NCBI GenBank assembly: GCA_029931535.1 | Contig: JAQPZY010001579.1 | Coordinates: 1,230,501-1,294,500, forward strand | Source: Margaritifera margaritifera | Taxonomy: Eukaryota; Mollusca; Bivalvia; Unionida; Margaritiferidae | DNA: 64,000 bases | Direction of reading: 5' to 3' | Shown here: positions 1 through 12,925 of the stretch, piece by piece | Layout of the letters: each line of letters opens with the position of its first letter | How positions within the stretch are numbered: position 1 is the first letter of the stretch | Notes under the pieces: generated by a model | Database searches by the model: none | What the model was told of the DNA's origin: nothing | What the model saw: only the letters and a program-made list of their open reading frames with translations | Translations under genes and position numbers: made by a program

Positions 1-859
1 TAACATTGTAAACATTTTCTTTGTTGCTCAGGATCAGACAAATCAAATGATGCACATGGTCTGAAATGTTGAATATGAAGGTAATCCTCATTTACAGTTT
101 CAGTATTAGTAAAATTTAGACACCTTAGGTATTAGTCAATAGACGCAACACCGATTATTTTGAGCGTGGTATCTGATTTAACATTATTTTAATGCTTGTA
201 AAATTATGTTTCTTGCTAAGTTTAATATCTAGTGGTTTTCATCATTGTGGTATCTTTATTTCTCATTTTTCCAATAATGATCTCTGTTATTATTTTACCA
301 TCGTTTCTACGACAAAAAATGTAGATAGTGACAACAATTTAGATATAGATATTGAATGTTTTGAAAACATGATTCGAAAGTTATCCTCACCCCGAGCAAT
401 ACGTACACGATGCACATTACTAACTACAACTGAAAATTGTTAGAATTTAATAGCTAAAGACTATTCAAGCATCTACTGAATCTGATACAGTTCGTGTATT
501 TTTTAAACTGGAGAATTTATTTATTTCCTTGATTAGGTCAATAAAAATAAAAATTAGTCTAATGGCTATTATTCGTGTTTGCTACAGTCTCTGTTTGTTG
601 AACACAATGCACGGAGACTTTGTTTCATACAGTGTTAATGGTCATTACAAGCAATTACAGAGGGTTACAATTAACATACTGAATATCAGCATAAAAATGA
701 AAATGGAAATGTCATGGAATTTCACGGTATGCTTGTGGCATATTTTTCAGGTTACGTTAATAAAAAAAAAAAAGAAAAAAAAAAAAAGATCGATGATACT
801 GATATATCTTAGATGGCCCAGTGAATCGGCTCTGCAGTTGCTTCACCAATCGAGGCACT
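1..859. other. AT-rich non-coding stretch
   Basis: I see no supported gene. Short open frames here lack any recognisable motif. An A-rich tract with a few G interruptions lies at about 762-787, just before the decayed coding tract that starts near 860. Confidence 0.5.
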
Positions 860-3720
860 GAGTCCAACACAGAAAAGTAACAACATCAATAGGGGCTGTC
901 AAAGATGTACGTGTACGTGAACATATTTTATTAGTTGATGCAGATACTAATCGGTTTGTACCACCTGTTATTGGATATATACTATGATTCTGGAATGTGA
1001 AAGATATTAAAAGATTAAGAGAACGAGTTGATAATAATTTAACAGCTACTGAGCAAAGTGATACTGAAAGAGCTAACAAAATTTTAGAACTACAAACAGA
1101 GCGATGAAAACAAAAAAGTTCTTGATGCACATGACTTTTTATTGAACAATGATTCAACGGATTATCAAATGCTATATTAAGCCTTGCAAACAGTATGAGA
1201 AAGAACGAATAATGCACCTAACTTTCAACAGCATTTTCAACCAGATGAACAGAGGATAAACAGTGAGATAACTGCTTTAGAGAGTGATATTGAGAAAATA
1301 AAGAAATCTTTCGAAGACTAGGACTTTTTATAATGTTAACTAGAACAATTACGGAAAGACTGGAATAAAGACACCCAGCAAAACGGGAAAGACAACAAAG
1401 TTAATGAATGATTTTAGCGCTAAAATTACCACCTTGGTCAACAAGATAATACCTAACACTAATAAATCTGTCAGAGTTGCTGAGGAAGAATGATTCAACG
1501 GAGATAACACCACAAACATTGACGACAAGAAGAACAAGGTAAATGTATATAAAAGCATGACAAAGGCTACGAAAACAACTTACGAAGTATATATTATTGA
1601 TTTGAGTGAAAATATTCAAACGATAAAAGATGTTACCTTTAAAGAATTTTAGAACAAGTTTAAATCTGAGATTTAACAATATAAAACAGATAGCAAAGGT
1701 TTGTAAATTACAAACTGGGGTACTATTGACGAATAAATAAATAAATATATAAAACGAATGGAAAGGTATCAATGATTTTGGACAGAAATTTAGAATGAAA
1801 ACGGAGGCATTCAAAGCTAAAATAGATTTTAAAAAGACTGTCACATTAAGTGGTTGAAGCGACGCAGTTAAACCCAAATAAGCGAAAATATAGAGACATT
1901 ACAAACCAAATTGAACACGGAAATGGGCATAAAGAGTCTTGTATTGGATGTTAGAATGGATGAATTAAAAAGGAAATCAATAACAACAAAAAGGAGTTTG
2001 ATGAAAAAACATACTAATGCATGGATGTATATTGTTTTGCGATTTTCACATTGTACCAAGTCAAGATTATCCAGATGGTATTGATTTAAGTGTGAATTCA
2101 AGAGATGCAGATGCAAGTACTAAAGATGTACCATGACAACGTGAAGTTTTGCTCAAACACACAAGAACGTTAAGGTTATTAGAATTTTTAAGTATGAAAT
2201 TCCGCTCCAGACAATAGTTAGCAGTTATGAATTTAACCATGCTCTGTCCCGGTTTGCTGAATTCAAGTTACACAAAATAGATTTAGAAGAAAACAATGTC
2301 ACTCATATAACAGATCAGGATTATACATAATTTTTGTCCACTTGCAATTTGAACCTGCAAGAGTTTTGCACAAGTTTAAAAACAATTTCACATTAATTAG
2401 AGGTAGACAACCAACGTGTTGCTTACACACTAAGCCTCAGATTCGGATGAGTTGTTTGTTTTTTTACAGTGTAACAGAATCAGATACATATAGTGTTTTA
2501 ATACTTGGAATTAAACACAAAGCAGTCCGGTTTACTCAGGCTGTATAATAAAAACTGGCAGAAGTATCAAAACTGTTTGCTCTTAAATGCAACAATGAAG
2601 GCAAACCGTTGAGCACAGAAAACCTTTTCTTAGTGATCGTTTGATAAAAGGGCAGCAGCAGGGGTAACTATTAGACGACTAGTAGCTAACGGTATTTGCA
2701 TGAATTATCTGTTCAAATTAATTGATCTAGATGGAGCTGAAAAAGAAATAAAAAACATAAACATTCCACGGAAGAACTACAGAAAGAAACCGCGGAGTTC
2801 AACAGATCAAATACACTTGACTATTTAAATGAAAGATCAAGAGAACAAGGTTTGGGTACTCAATACTTGAATAACCAGGATAGTGCTTTGCCCTATATGA
2901 CTGTATGAATAGTATTGATGGTAGACATAATTTGAACAATCCAGACAGTAATGGAAAATTTGGAAAATCACGACAGGCAAAACTGGATAATTCTATCTGC
3001 CTTCTGATGAACAGGTCATTTAATACCTTTGTCCTATACAAATATACTCATAGTGCTGATGGTGTACATGATTTAAACGATCCTGACGGTAAGGGAAAAT
3101 TTGGAAATCACGACAGCCACAATTCTATGCCTACTGATGAATAGGTTAAACACAAGCACATATTCATGGCACTTTTGATGGGTGCTAGAGTGTATGTTGC
3201 TCTTGCGTACATGTTTCTTGTAGACATATTTTCCGACGTTTATTTTAAAATTCCGTCGTTTCTTAAAAAGAAAGATATTATGTGTGGAACACGGACACAG
3301 AGTGTCCAGCAATGGTGTTTTTGTAGGTAATCATGTGAGAGTCATGTGTGTTTTTTTTTTCTCTGTACAATATGTACTATATGGCTGGGTAATGTATGTA
3401 CATAACTCCTCGCAAGCAGAAAAAGTTACCACAAACATACCTCAGTTTATCACATAATTGTATCACATAGACACCGAGCAAAATAAAGTCCTGACGAACT
3501 ACACAGAAGGAAGTTTCAAAGGTAAGTCCAAATATAGAGATTGTACCAGCCAGTTTCTTTATGCCGTTTGATATGAACATAAATAGAGATGCTAACAATA
3601 GTAGCTAGATTGTTTGTGAAAGACATCATACCCTATGGCAGTAATAATCTTTTCAAGCTGAAACTGATTATCTTCATGATATACGAAGATTTGGTTAAAA
3701 CACATAGGATTGAATAATGT
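860..3720 (+). pseudogene. Decayed coding tract, possibly from a virus-like element
   Basis: Reading the plus strand in switching frames gives long runs of protein-like sequence broken by many stops and frameshifts. About 1030-1310 and 1890-2000 read as charged, coiled-coil-like segments rich in E, K, N and D. At about 2909-3000 and again at 3053-3143 a diverged duplication encodes a D-G-x-H-x-L-N-x-P-D-x-x-G-K-F-G motif twice, 144 bases apart. About 3170-3590 again reads as protein in shifting frames. The pieces share one direction and lead into the capsid-like piece at 3720-4011, so I infer one decayed multi-gene element. I cannot name individual genes. It could instead be a decayed host gene family. 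Confidence 0.4.
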
Positions 3721-4011
3721 ATCGTGAATGAAAAACTGAGAAAGTTGAAACCAGGGGCAGGTATTGCACAGCATGCAGTTAGATGGGAAAAAAAGTTTAA
3801 AATACCATCAGAATTTCAGATACTATTCGATCATTGTCCGCTGTATTCTGTGCACTTGCACAGGATTTCAGATTTCACATAACACTAGCAAAAGCCTCTG
3901 AAGTGATAACATGTGGAAACCCAGACTATGAACCAAAAAACATCTGCCTGGAATATGATACAATTACTTCAGAATCAATTCTACAATCAGTAAATGACAA
4001 GCACATAAATT
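3720..4011 (+). pseudogene. Capsid-like gene fragment (broken)
   Basis: About 95 codons of plus-strand sequence read as one conserved-looking protein after at least two frame changes near 3840-3900. The N-terminal part is rich in K and R around a P-G-A-G motif. The last part has a phenylalanine-rich strand followed by N-I-C-L-E-Y-D-T, a strand pattern I associate with double jelly-roll capsid proteins of Polinton-like and adinto-like DNA elements. The frame closes at a TAA near 4012, and an (AG)n tract starts 30 bases later. The capsid assignment comes from pattern memory, not a search. A different structural or host protein is possible. Confidence 0.35.
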
Positions 4012-4041
4012 AAATGGCTATATTTTATGACTACTGAACAA

Positions 4042-4063
4042 GAGAGAGAGAGAGAGAGAGAGA
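4042..4063. repeat. (AG)n microsatellite
   Basis: About 11 copies of AG immediately after the decayed coding tract. Confidence 0.9.
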
Positions 4064-7000
4064 ATTTTATTTTATATTTCATAATGAGATATTGAAATAT
4101 ATCAATAGGAGAAAATGATATTGCCACAGTGGAGATACCACTTTTATCGCATAATGGCGATATCACTTTCAGAACTACTTTCTTTTCCCATTTAGGAAAT
4201 ATATCTGCACTTATGCATGCTATTCAAATTGTATTTCCATATTTAGGCCTATTTCATTTGTCTGTCTGTCAGTCTGTCTCTCTCATCAGATCTTAAAATC
4301 GATCAAGCCTGCAGACACTGTAGTATATATTTATGTAATAAATGAGGAGGCGCCATAAAAAAATGCCTAAAAACGAACTCCGAACAGAAAAAGTAGGCTT
4401 CAAGTATTAATTTTTAAAAAATTATGAAAATTATTAGTGACTGAATTTACATGACCTGTTGCTATTCGATATTCTGTGTCATCCATACAGTATCGTATAC
4501 CTTTTACACTGTACAACAAACGGGCATTGACGAGTGTTGATTCAAAACCTAAATTAGGTGACAGTCGAAATTTGGGTGCACGTCTGTTACCGAACCAAAC
4601 TGCAAGCTTGCCAATTCACGTTTGAATGCAGAATCAAAATCCATACAAGTAAACTTACAAGCATTAAAATGTTTTGTGTAAAGATGTTACGGTCTGAAAT
4701 CTGTCGGATTTGACCGCTCTATCATGCTCTACAGCATCCCCACCCCAACAATGTTCACCGTGTCAATCCGCGCAAGAAATGTGTTAAAAAAGTAATAATC
4801 TCTTCATTTTCGTTCGAAAACTGTCATTAATGTAACAAAAATACTAAATTTGAAGCATAATATATTTAAGCAAAGTTTTTAAATGGTCGCTGTCCTGAAA
4901 TTATTGTAAAATTGTGGAACTTCTTTTATCGATGTAGTAATGCAGTCGTTAATCGCATTGGCACAGAATCGAGAACAATATACATGCAAATCGACGGTGC
5001 TTCCCTTAAAATATATAATAAAAAGAAAATCTACTTTTTTTAAATAGATATAATGAAACATTTCACTCGTGAAGTGGATACATTTTGTATTGTCGCTCGT
5101 GGCTTCACCACTCGTGACAATACAATGTTTCCAACTTGACTCGTGAAATATTTCCTTATATCTCCTCAAACAACGTAGATAGTCTCTATATCTCACACTT
5201 TATTCCACCAGAATGGGTGTAAAAGAAGTCTTTATGTGCACAAATGGTGGATTAAATAATCCACAAAAGTTTTACAACTCAACAATTTAAAATATTTCAG
5301 TGTTTCTAGATGATCTGCAAAAAAAAAGGCCTATTCTCAAGGTTTTCAATTCAAGCAACAGTTTAGAGAATTCACGAAGTATTTATATGATGACAAATAA
5401 ATTCACACAGAAGTTAGTAATGTAAGTATTAACAACAATGACAATCATTGTATCAACAAAGTATTCACCTGCAAATCAACAAAAAAGAAAACGTGGATGC
5501 TCACAAAATTTACGTTTATATTCTTTCAGATCCTCGGGTGAACATTCCAAACTATCGGACAAAATCGGGCCAAAATCAATTATGTTTTTGGCATGATACA
5601 TGTATCTGAAAGAACCTCATAACATCCCAATTTGCGGAGTGTCTAATTGTGGAAAGGCAATGCTTGTACTAACTCTGATAAAGACTCCTTTGAGAAGTAA
5701 AATATTCAATACTCTGATGCCTTTATGTGTTTCGATATTTTGTAATGCTTTTTAGTATATCAAACCGTTTCATCTGTTTCAGCTATCTGTGACAAATCAA
5801 CACAGTTATAAAAACTGTTGCTTATTTGGCCACTTACACATGAATAATGCAAATACAGGTAACAGATTAAGAAATTCTACGCTTGGATTCTATTTAAGTC
5901 TCCACAAATAATATCCCAATTAGTTGACAAACAATAATAAATAACTTAAAAATAATAAATAACTTAACATTTTTGGATCTTACAAATTTAAATGTTAAAT
6001 TCCTCTATAGTACTGAAAAATCCTTTGTAACTTGACAGCCGATATAATTATATAGAACAGTTAAAATGTTTCAGCTAATGGAACAATCTTTTACTGAGAT
6101 TCCAAATGTAATCCCTCTTCCCCTTACACATTTTCTAGATAAGGATACAGATATAAGCAAATCTTTTCCTTTCATTGAGCTAACTAAAATGATTGAGCCT
6201 TGTAGTCACCAAACTCAGCACAAGGATTTTAGCATGTTGCAGGCCACGAGACGTCCCTAGCATACAATTTCATACCAGAAATGATTTTTCATTGTTCAGA
6301 ATCTTACTGCAAATAGTTGTAGAATTACCGCATTGTAAGTATTTTTCGAGAACTAAAATCTCTCCGATTTGTGTTCAACAAAAAGTGGATTTAACTTTGA
6401 CTAGTTATACTTAAGCGCTGGCAAATCTAAAGAGGTTACATTATTAAAGATGGTAAATTTTGACGGGATTTTACGCGATCTCACCCAGTGACCCCTAAAT
6501 TACTAAAGTTTCTCCAAAACTAGAAGCTCCTTTTTAATATATCCAAATTGTAAAATTACATGTAGTTGAATACTGATGGTTGTACATAAATTCGAAACTG
6601 CACAGTTGTTGAAGGACTTAAACTACGGTCTCTAAGTATAGCTTATTATGAGGTTCAGTTATTGTCCTCAGAGTTTCATGACTAGGGGGATAGATAATGC
6701 CAGCAAACAAATCTGAGAATATATATGTGAGATATTATGACTGTAAACAAAAAATATGCAACACACGGTTTAATCAGTCTAAACTTCAAAATAGCTCGCC
6801 AAATGCGTGCTAAATTTCCGGAACAGAAGATCTGTAAGACGCTAAACTTGTTCTTATTAAAGAATGGCTTTCGAAGCATTTTCCTTGATTAAAAACAGTT
6901 TATCCCACATGTAAAAAGGCCATAGCAGATCGATACAGAGGCACTGTCTGGAAAATTGACAGATCCAAACAAGCTATAATTACAAGCATTGATCTCTCTC

Positions 7001-7480
7001 TCGCCCTATGTAATTGACAGCTTTAAATACACCATTTCTCACCATCTTTAATGAACACACAAACATCGAATATACTGTTTCTTGACAGTCTGTGCCCTTC
7101 TAATTTTGCCTGTAAATCTGGGAATGTTTTTGTTAACCGTTCTTTCTATACTGTTGTTGTTTGACTGCATCCTAATGAGACCAGTATAATTTGGTCTTAT
7201 ATTTTTAGAACCAATCAATATGCTATCCGATAGTATCGGAACTTTTGCACCGAAATACAAACTATCCTTGAATTTTGTAAGACGAGTTAATATTATATTT
7301 GCTGTCCGAAGCACTCGAAAGGGAAGATATACCGGATTTTCGTATCACGAAAGTCATCGTTTTATTATATAGGAATTTAATCTTTTTCATTGCTTAGATG
7401 CTCTATATTGATGTTCAATCCGTGTATCTGTGGTTCACTTTATACATCCTTTTTGGGTTGAGCATAGCGGTGGAAGCCTC
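4064..7480. other. Non-coding stretch
   Basis: AT-rich sequence with no gene I can support. It holds the nested palindrome at about 5055-5131. Several 60-105 codon open frames are present, but none shows domain motifs, family resemblance or plausible splice sites. Confidence 0.5.
5055..5131. repeat. Nested palindrome with repeated CACTCGTG words
   Basis: Outer arms GAAACATT / AATGTTTC and inner arms TTGTATTGTC / GACAATACAA can pair around a central loop. The word CACTCGTG or a one-base variant occurs several times in and beside the hairpin. This looks like a small foldback repeat; I infer a mobile-element origin. Confidence 0.55.
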
Positions 7481-7483
7481 TGT

Positions 7484-7786
7484 CAAACATATTCGCAACT
7501 TCGAGGTCAATCCTATGGGATCATATCTCGAATGTATGCCTATAGCTGCCAATCGGACAGCCTATGCTATTTACGAAACAAAGATAGACCGAGAAGTTAC
7601 GAATGCATGGAACTATTTTTTCATTCGCGAATTCTCAGTCAATCCTACGGTCAATCCAATCGTAGAATTAACCCAGGTGGTCCGAATATATTGCGGCTTC
7701 TGTATGATTTTTCTGTGAATTACTGCGTCGACATACATCAGAGGCATACCTTTGTCTCGTAGAAATAGTTGAGGTGGTCCGAATGC
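7484..7786. mobile_element. MITE-like repeat, copy 1
   Basis: The core 7549-7786 is bounded by imperfect inverted arms. The left arm starts CCAATCGGACAGCC and the right arm reads GAGGTGGTCCGAATG. Both arms continue inward through a shared CTATTT and ACAAAG stretch, about 35-40 bases in all. Sequence from 7484 onward is about as similar to the copy at 26670-26947 as the core is, so the repeat extends left of the arms. Overlapping open frames here are by-products. Superfamily unknown. Confidence 0.6.
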
Positions 7787-7789
7787 TGC

Positions 7790-10700
7790 AGGCGCAGCCA
7801 GTCGAAACGACTCGGACTCAGTCACACGCTAAAGTACTCTAGACAAAAAGAAACAAGTCGAAAACATTATGATACCTTTATGGAAATAACTGCACAAGTC
7901 CATTGAAAGAAAGATCTCTAGTGAGTTCATGCTTGATAAAATAAACTTGGGAATGAGTCATCTCAGTCGAGTCACCAGTAATGAACGCTATACTGATGTC
8001 TCACTACTAAGTACAGTAGTTGATACGTTTCTGTATTCAAAATAAACGAAGAGGTTTCTTGAATATATTGGCTGTTACGTGGAATATACTATCTCCTGCA
8101 CTATGCTGCGTTCGTCCTCTTAATGAGGAAAATTGTTTCTTAACCTTCTAAATTTAACAAAAGATTCATTTTATGTGGATTCGAAAAATCTTCTGGTGTA
8201 GTAACCAAGCGAAAATCCGGAAGTTCAGACATTCACAATTTTCACAATTAATAAAATATTTAATTTTTAAAGGTCAAGGTACCAGACTACATTCTTCTGT
8301 TACCATCCACATACTACTGTACATGAAGCTCTCTCATATTTTTTGAAGCCAGGCTAGACAACTGCCATCTTAACCAGACGACCTCGATGTAAATTTTTGA
8401 ATCTTTTCCCGCGCTTATCGTATTGTGGAACATTCTTCTGTATTCCGATACAATGACTTTTACGAGTTGAATGAAAGGTCAAGGTACCAGACTACATTCT
8501 TCTGTTACAATCTGAAGGACAACCAATTGCACATTCTCGGGGATTTCCGTAATTTCTGCGAAGAACCTCTAAAAATATTAAGCGTATTAATATGTTCGAT
8601 ATTTGTATATTTGCCGCAATTCCGGCTAAACATGCATGTAACCAACCAATCGTATCATTTCCAACATGGACGAAGCCATGTTTTTGTAGCTTTGTTTCAA
8701 TATGTTGCTTTTCATGTAGCATTCAAGTTGATATTTGCATAGCAAAACTTAATTTGATAGTAGATCATACATAACGTTATTGTAAAGAATCTGGTAATCG
8801 AGACATCTTAAATTAGTAAGTAGGATATTTTGTCTAACTAAGTTTAGGATTAAGTATCCTTTTTTTCCTCTAAGAATATTTAACACAATTTATCTCGCCA
8901 CCTTCCATGATTTCGCGAATAACTGATGTTACCCATTATACAAATTTTTAAAAAAAAAAAATACATGGCTTCGTTTACATTAAAATTCACCGACGATGTG
9001 TAACCTACATTTACTCTCCTGCTCAATCGTCCCCAAGAAATGTTCTTGACAATTTTCAGAAACATTTCGTTATACACTACTTAATTCTATTTACATGGAA
9101 TAATATGATAAATTTAATGAAACACAATGACAGATGAATTTCACAGATAATTGAAAATTCTTTGAACAACAAGAAAGCCCTATAAATTAATTAAAACATG
9201 AATTATAGACAGAAGAAAATTAAAATGCTATAAATGCTCATCCAAGTTGAATGTTTAAAATTCTCTTTTTTATTTTCTTTTTACATGGATGGCGTCAGAT
9301 ATTGATAGGAGTGTTCATGGAGAGAAAACTGAGTACATTTTCTACCGCCCATCACCCATTCCAACCCCCCCCCCCCCCACACACACACAAGGAGCTTCTC
9401 CGTGGACAACAAAATTATAGAAAAGAACGATTGATGCGACTTCTTTCGAGTTTTAACTAATATTAGAATTAATTTTCATTTGTCTCCGCCTTATCTTATC
9501 GAGTGGCATATTGTGTGACACATGTCAGTCCGAGCCGCCCGTCTTGTACACCTCACTCTCTCCGCCCCGTACGTCTTGAATTAGTAACTTTTAAAGGATT
9601 TAATAGATCGAAACTCAATCTGGTCTGCTGCTTGAGATTAGAAAGATTTCTTACTTCGAAATTTGGCTGAGTTATGGCCCATTTTTTTTTAGTTAGGTAT
9701 TTGCCTCTGCATCATAAATTTTGCTTCCGTTCTGTAATTTTTGAAGGATGCACGATTCAACCATATTTAGGATGAGCCTTACTAAAAGAAATATCTAAGT
9801 AAATTTCGATTTTTATGCTTTTCCAGCAATGAGTCAAATGAATCATGGACCTGTTTTGACTTTTTAATTTGCCCTGATATCTTAAACCAGGATTCGTGTT
9901 CTCAATTATACCATATTCAGTGGGAAATCCTTGTCATCTAAACATATTTCACATCAGTAATATTGATGAAGACTTTCCTGAAGTTAAAAACTCAGAAAGA
10001 ATGCATTTATTTTGTGTCAACCTTTTGCATTATAGTTGGTTACCTAGCATGTTTTATTGTCTCCTTCGCCTGAAGAACTATTTTTCAGTTTCTTGTGGAT
10101 AAATGTCAATGAAATCCTTGGCATTAAATAGAGAAAACATATCTGATACTCATACAAAGTTTAAAATTAAAAAACTTTCGAAAATGCAAAACAAAATTAG
10201 TTATCCTCAAAGTTAAAATTCGGCACTAATGGTTCATCCAGATAGATTAATGACGAGTTTACGATTCCAGACAGTGCATGATTGGAATGATGATCTCAAT
10301 CATTCACAAAAGAGGCAAATTCCGGAGGGCGTGATAGCGGTAGTTCTCTTTCTAAACTGAAGTATTTAACAAACACTCTGTATGAAGTATAAAGACTTTC
10401 GTTTCTAGAGGGATATATAAAGTAATCAATACAGGTATCCCTATTTGATACATATGCTATAAATAAGGACACGTCAATCTCGATATAGCAAACGACTCAC
10501 CACAAGTCTAATTAATGGTTTACTCGTAAATTGACTGAAGATTGTGTCGGGCATGCGCAGTGCGAAACCGGAATCCAGCGCTTCTTCTTGAGTCTATACA
10601 TTCTTTTAAAAACAAGTGGCAATTTTTTGGGACATTTCCATCATTTCCGATGAGTCATCATAATCAACATTTTACTATAATTCCCGCTGCATTTAATAAG

Positions 10701-11520
10701 CAGTACTAATCACGGTAACAACTGAAATGTCATTTACATTTACCTGAGTGCGAGTCACAAAGAATATTATTTGACTTGTGTATATTTGTAAAATTTTCAG
10801 TGTCTAATGTGTCCGTAAAATAAATAAGAAAGTTAGGTTTGCAATCGAATCTAATTGACTTTTTCTACAGAACTGTTAACGGCAATCACTACTGTACATT
10901 TCATATTACATTAAAAAACAGTATCCTTCAAACCATGCGAGTACATCGCGTTATAAAGGTCCATTAATATTGGCGTTTACGTTTGTTCAGTCTCTAAATA
11001 AAGAGCTGGACAAATATTCTTTTTAATTCCCAATGAATCTTTAAGAAGGGGCGATTACAATGATTAATAACCTAGCTGCGATAACAGGATAACTAAAATA
11101 ACATGAGCACTCGGTTATTTACTGATATGTTTCATGCAAGCATTTGATTGTCACTAGAACAAGCATAATATAACAAAACCAAATGTAAAATAGAATTTCA
11201 GAACTCATGCAATATCACTGTGCTTAAGATCCATTTAATTTTCCATTTTTGATGTGGCATTCGATACTGATATTAAATCTGTACTTTCGTATCGCACATC
11301 CAGTCTTGACCCATTTTTGGGGTGCTTTCGTAGATGTCTTGGATGAATCGAATTTTAACTTTTAAATCACAACGTGATTTTAATTCCAATCTAACTTTAT
11401 AGCTAACAATAATGGAATATTTTTATAAACGGTATATATAAATCCACATTACCATATGAACGCATTCCTTCTTTCCACGGATTCCGAACAAAACATGTGT
11501 GTAATTTTCTTCATGTGCTA
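7790..11520. other. Non-coding stretch
   Basis: No supported gene. It contains the direct repeat at 8269/8474, a C-run and CA-run near 9366-9390, and A- or T-rich tracts. Otherwise I see nothing distinctive. Confidence 0.5.
8269..8508. repeat. 35-bp direct repeat, 205 bp apart
   Basis: A 35-base segment starting AAAGGTCAAGGTACCAGACT occurs at 8269-8303 and again, identical, at 8474-8508. The spacing suggests a partial tandem duplication whose interior has diverged. Confidence 0.8.
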
Positions 11521-11522
11521 CT

Positions 11523-11664
11523 TATGTATGTATGTATGTATGTATGTATGTATGTATGTATGTATGTATGTATGTATGTATGTATGTATGTATGTATGTA
11601 TGTATGTATGTATGTATGTATGTATGTATGTATGTATGTATGTATGTATGTATGTATGTATATG
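11523..11664. repeat. (TATG)n microsatellite
   Basis: About 35 near-perfect copies of TATG. Open frames of alternating M-Y-V-C across it (and I-H-T-Y on the other strand) are artefacts. Confidence 0.97.
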
Positions 11665-11888
11665 GTTACAAAGCACATTACTACAATCCTGGCTATAAAG
11701 TACCGAGCAAAAGCTAGTTAGCAAACATGGTAAAGTCTAATACATTGGTAAAATATCAAGGAAGACAGACACTTCCAACCTCAAGTAAATATCCACCATG
11801 TGACAAAACCTAAAAGGTAAAGATATTGCAGACCCCCCCACACACAAAAAAGGACCACAAAACAAAGACAAAAGATAAGAAGAGTAAA

Positions 11889-12325
11889 ATCTTTAAAATA
11901 CAAGGTCAACCGCGTTTTTGTATGCACCGCAATCTTTAAAATTCAAGGTCAACCGCGTTTTTGTATGCACCGCAATCTTTAAAATACAAGGTCAACTGCA
12001 TTTTTGTATGCACCGCAATCTTTAAAATACAAGGTCAACAGCGTTTTTGTATGCACCGTAATCTTTAAAATACAAGGTCAACTGCGTTTTTGTATGCACC
12101 GCGATCTTTAAAATACAAGGTCAACTGCGTTTTTGTATGCACCGCGATCTTTAAAATGCAAGGTCAACCGCGTTTCTGTATGCACCGCGATCTTTAAAAT
12201 GCAAGGTCAACCGCGTTTCTGTATGCACCGTAATCTTTAAAATTCAAGGTCAACTGCGTTTTTGTATGCACCGTAATCTTTAAAATTCAAGGTCAACTGC
12301 GTTTTTGTATGCACCGTAATCTTTA
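11889..12325. repeat. 43-bp minisatellite, 10 copies
   Basis: Units begin ATCTTTAAAAT at 11889 and recur every 43 bases to 12276, with a partial copy at 12319. Each unit carries CAAGGTCAAC, then a CpG-bearing segment and GTATGCACCG. Copies differ at a handful of sites (ACAAGG, TTCAAGG or TGCAAGG; CCGCG or CTGCG). The strict period shows recent head-to-tail expansion. Confidence 0.95.
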
Positions 12326-12481
12326 AAAAGTCCAAGACGTTCTCAACTGGAACACCATCACGGGACGCATTCCACAACAGCTTATCTCTATTAGTCGCCT
12401 CTTACGGCATGCTGGAGGGCGAATCGGGCATATTCTACATCCACGAACCCGCATGGGGAATACATTATTCAAGAGAGTTTT

Positions 12482-12925
12482 TTATGATATGGACATTGTT
12501 GCAACATACAGTATACATATTCAAGATAATTTTTAATGATATGGACACTGTTGCAACATACAGTATAATATTCAAGATAATTTTTAATGATCTGGACACT
12601 GTTGTAACATACAGTATACATATTCAAGATAATTTTTAATGATATGGACACTGTCGTAACATACAGTATAATATTCAAGATAATTTTTAATGATATAGAC
12701 ACTGTCGTAACGTACAGTATAATATTCAAGATAATTTTTAATGATATGGACACTGTCGTAACATACAGTATAATATTCAAGAGAGTTTTTAATGATATGG
12801 ACACTGTTGCAACATACAGTATAATATTCAAGAGAGTTTTTAATGATATGGACACTGTTGCAACATACAGTATAATATTCAAGAGAGTTTTTAATGATAT
12901 GGACACTGTTGCAACATACAGTATA
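12482..12925. repeat. 51-bp minisatellite, about 9 copies
   Basis: About nine units of 51-52 bases share GATATGGACACTGT and ACATACAGTATA. Copies fall into two classes by the tail AGATAATTTTT or AGAGAGTTTTT, the second clustered at the right end. As 51 is divisible by three, frames stay open on both strands, which explains the long repetitive open frames. I find no coding evidence. Confidence 0.93.

Noticed and set aside
4879..5196. 105-codon minus-strand frame
   Set aside because: It overlaps the nested palindrome and has no recognisable features.
7398..7762. Two overlapping open frames of 106-110 codons
   Set aside because: They overlap the MITE-like repeat, whose other copy at 26.7 kb does not keep the frames open.
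11456..11724. Open frames of repeating M-Y-V-C and I-H-T-Y
   Set aside because: They are translations of the (TATG)n microsatellite.
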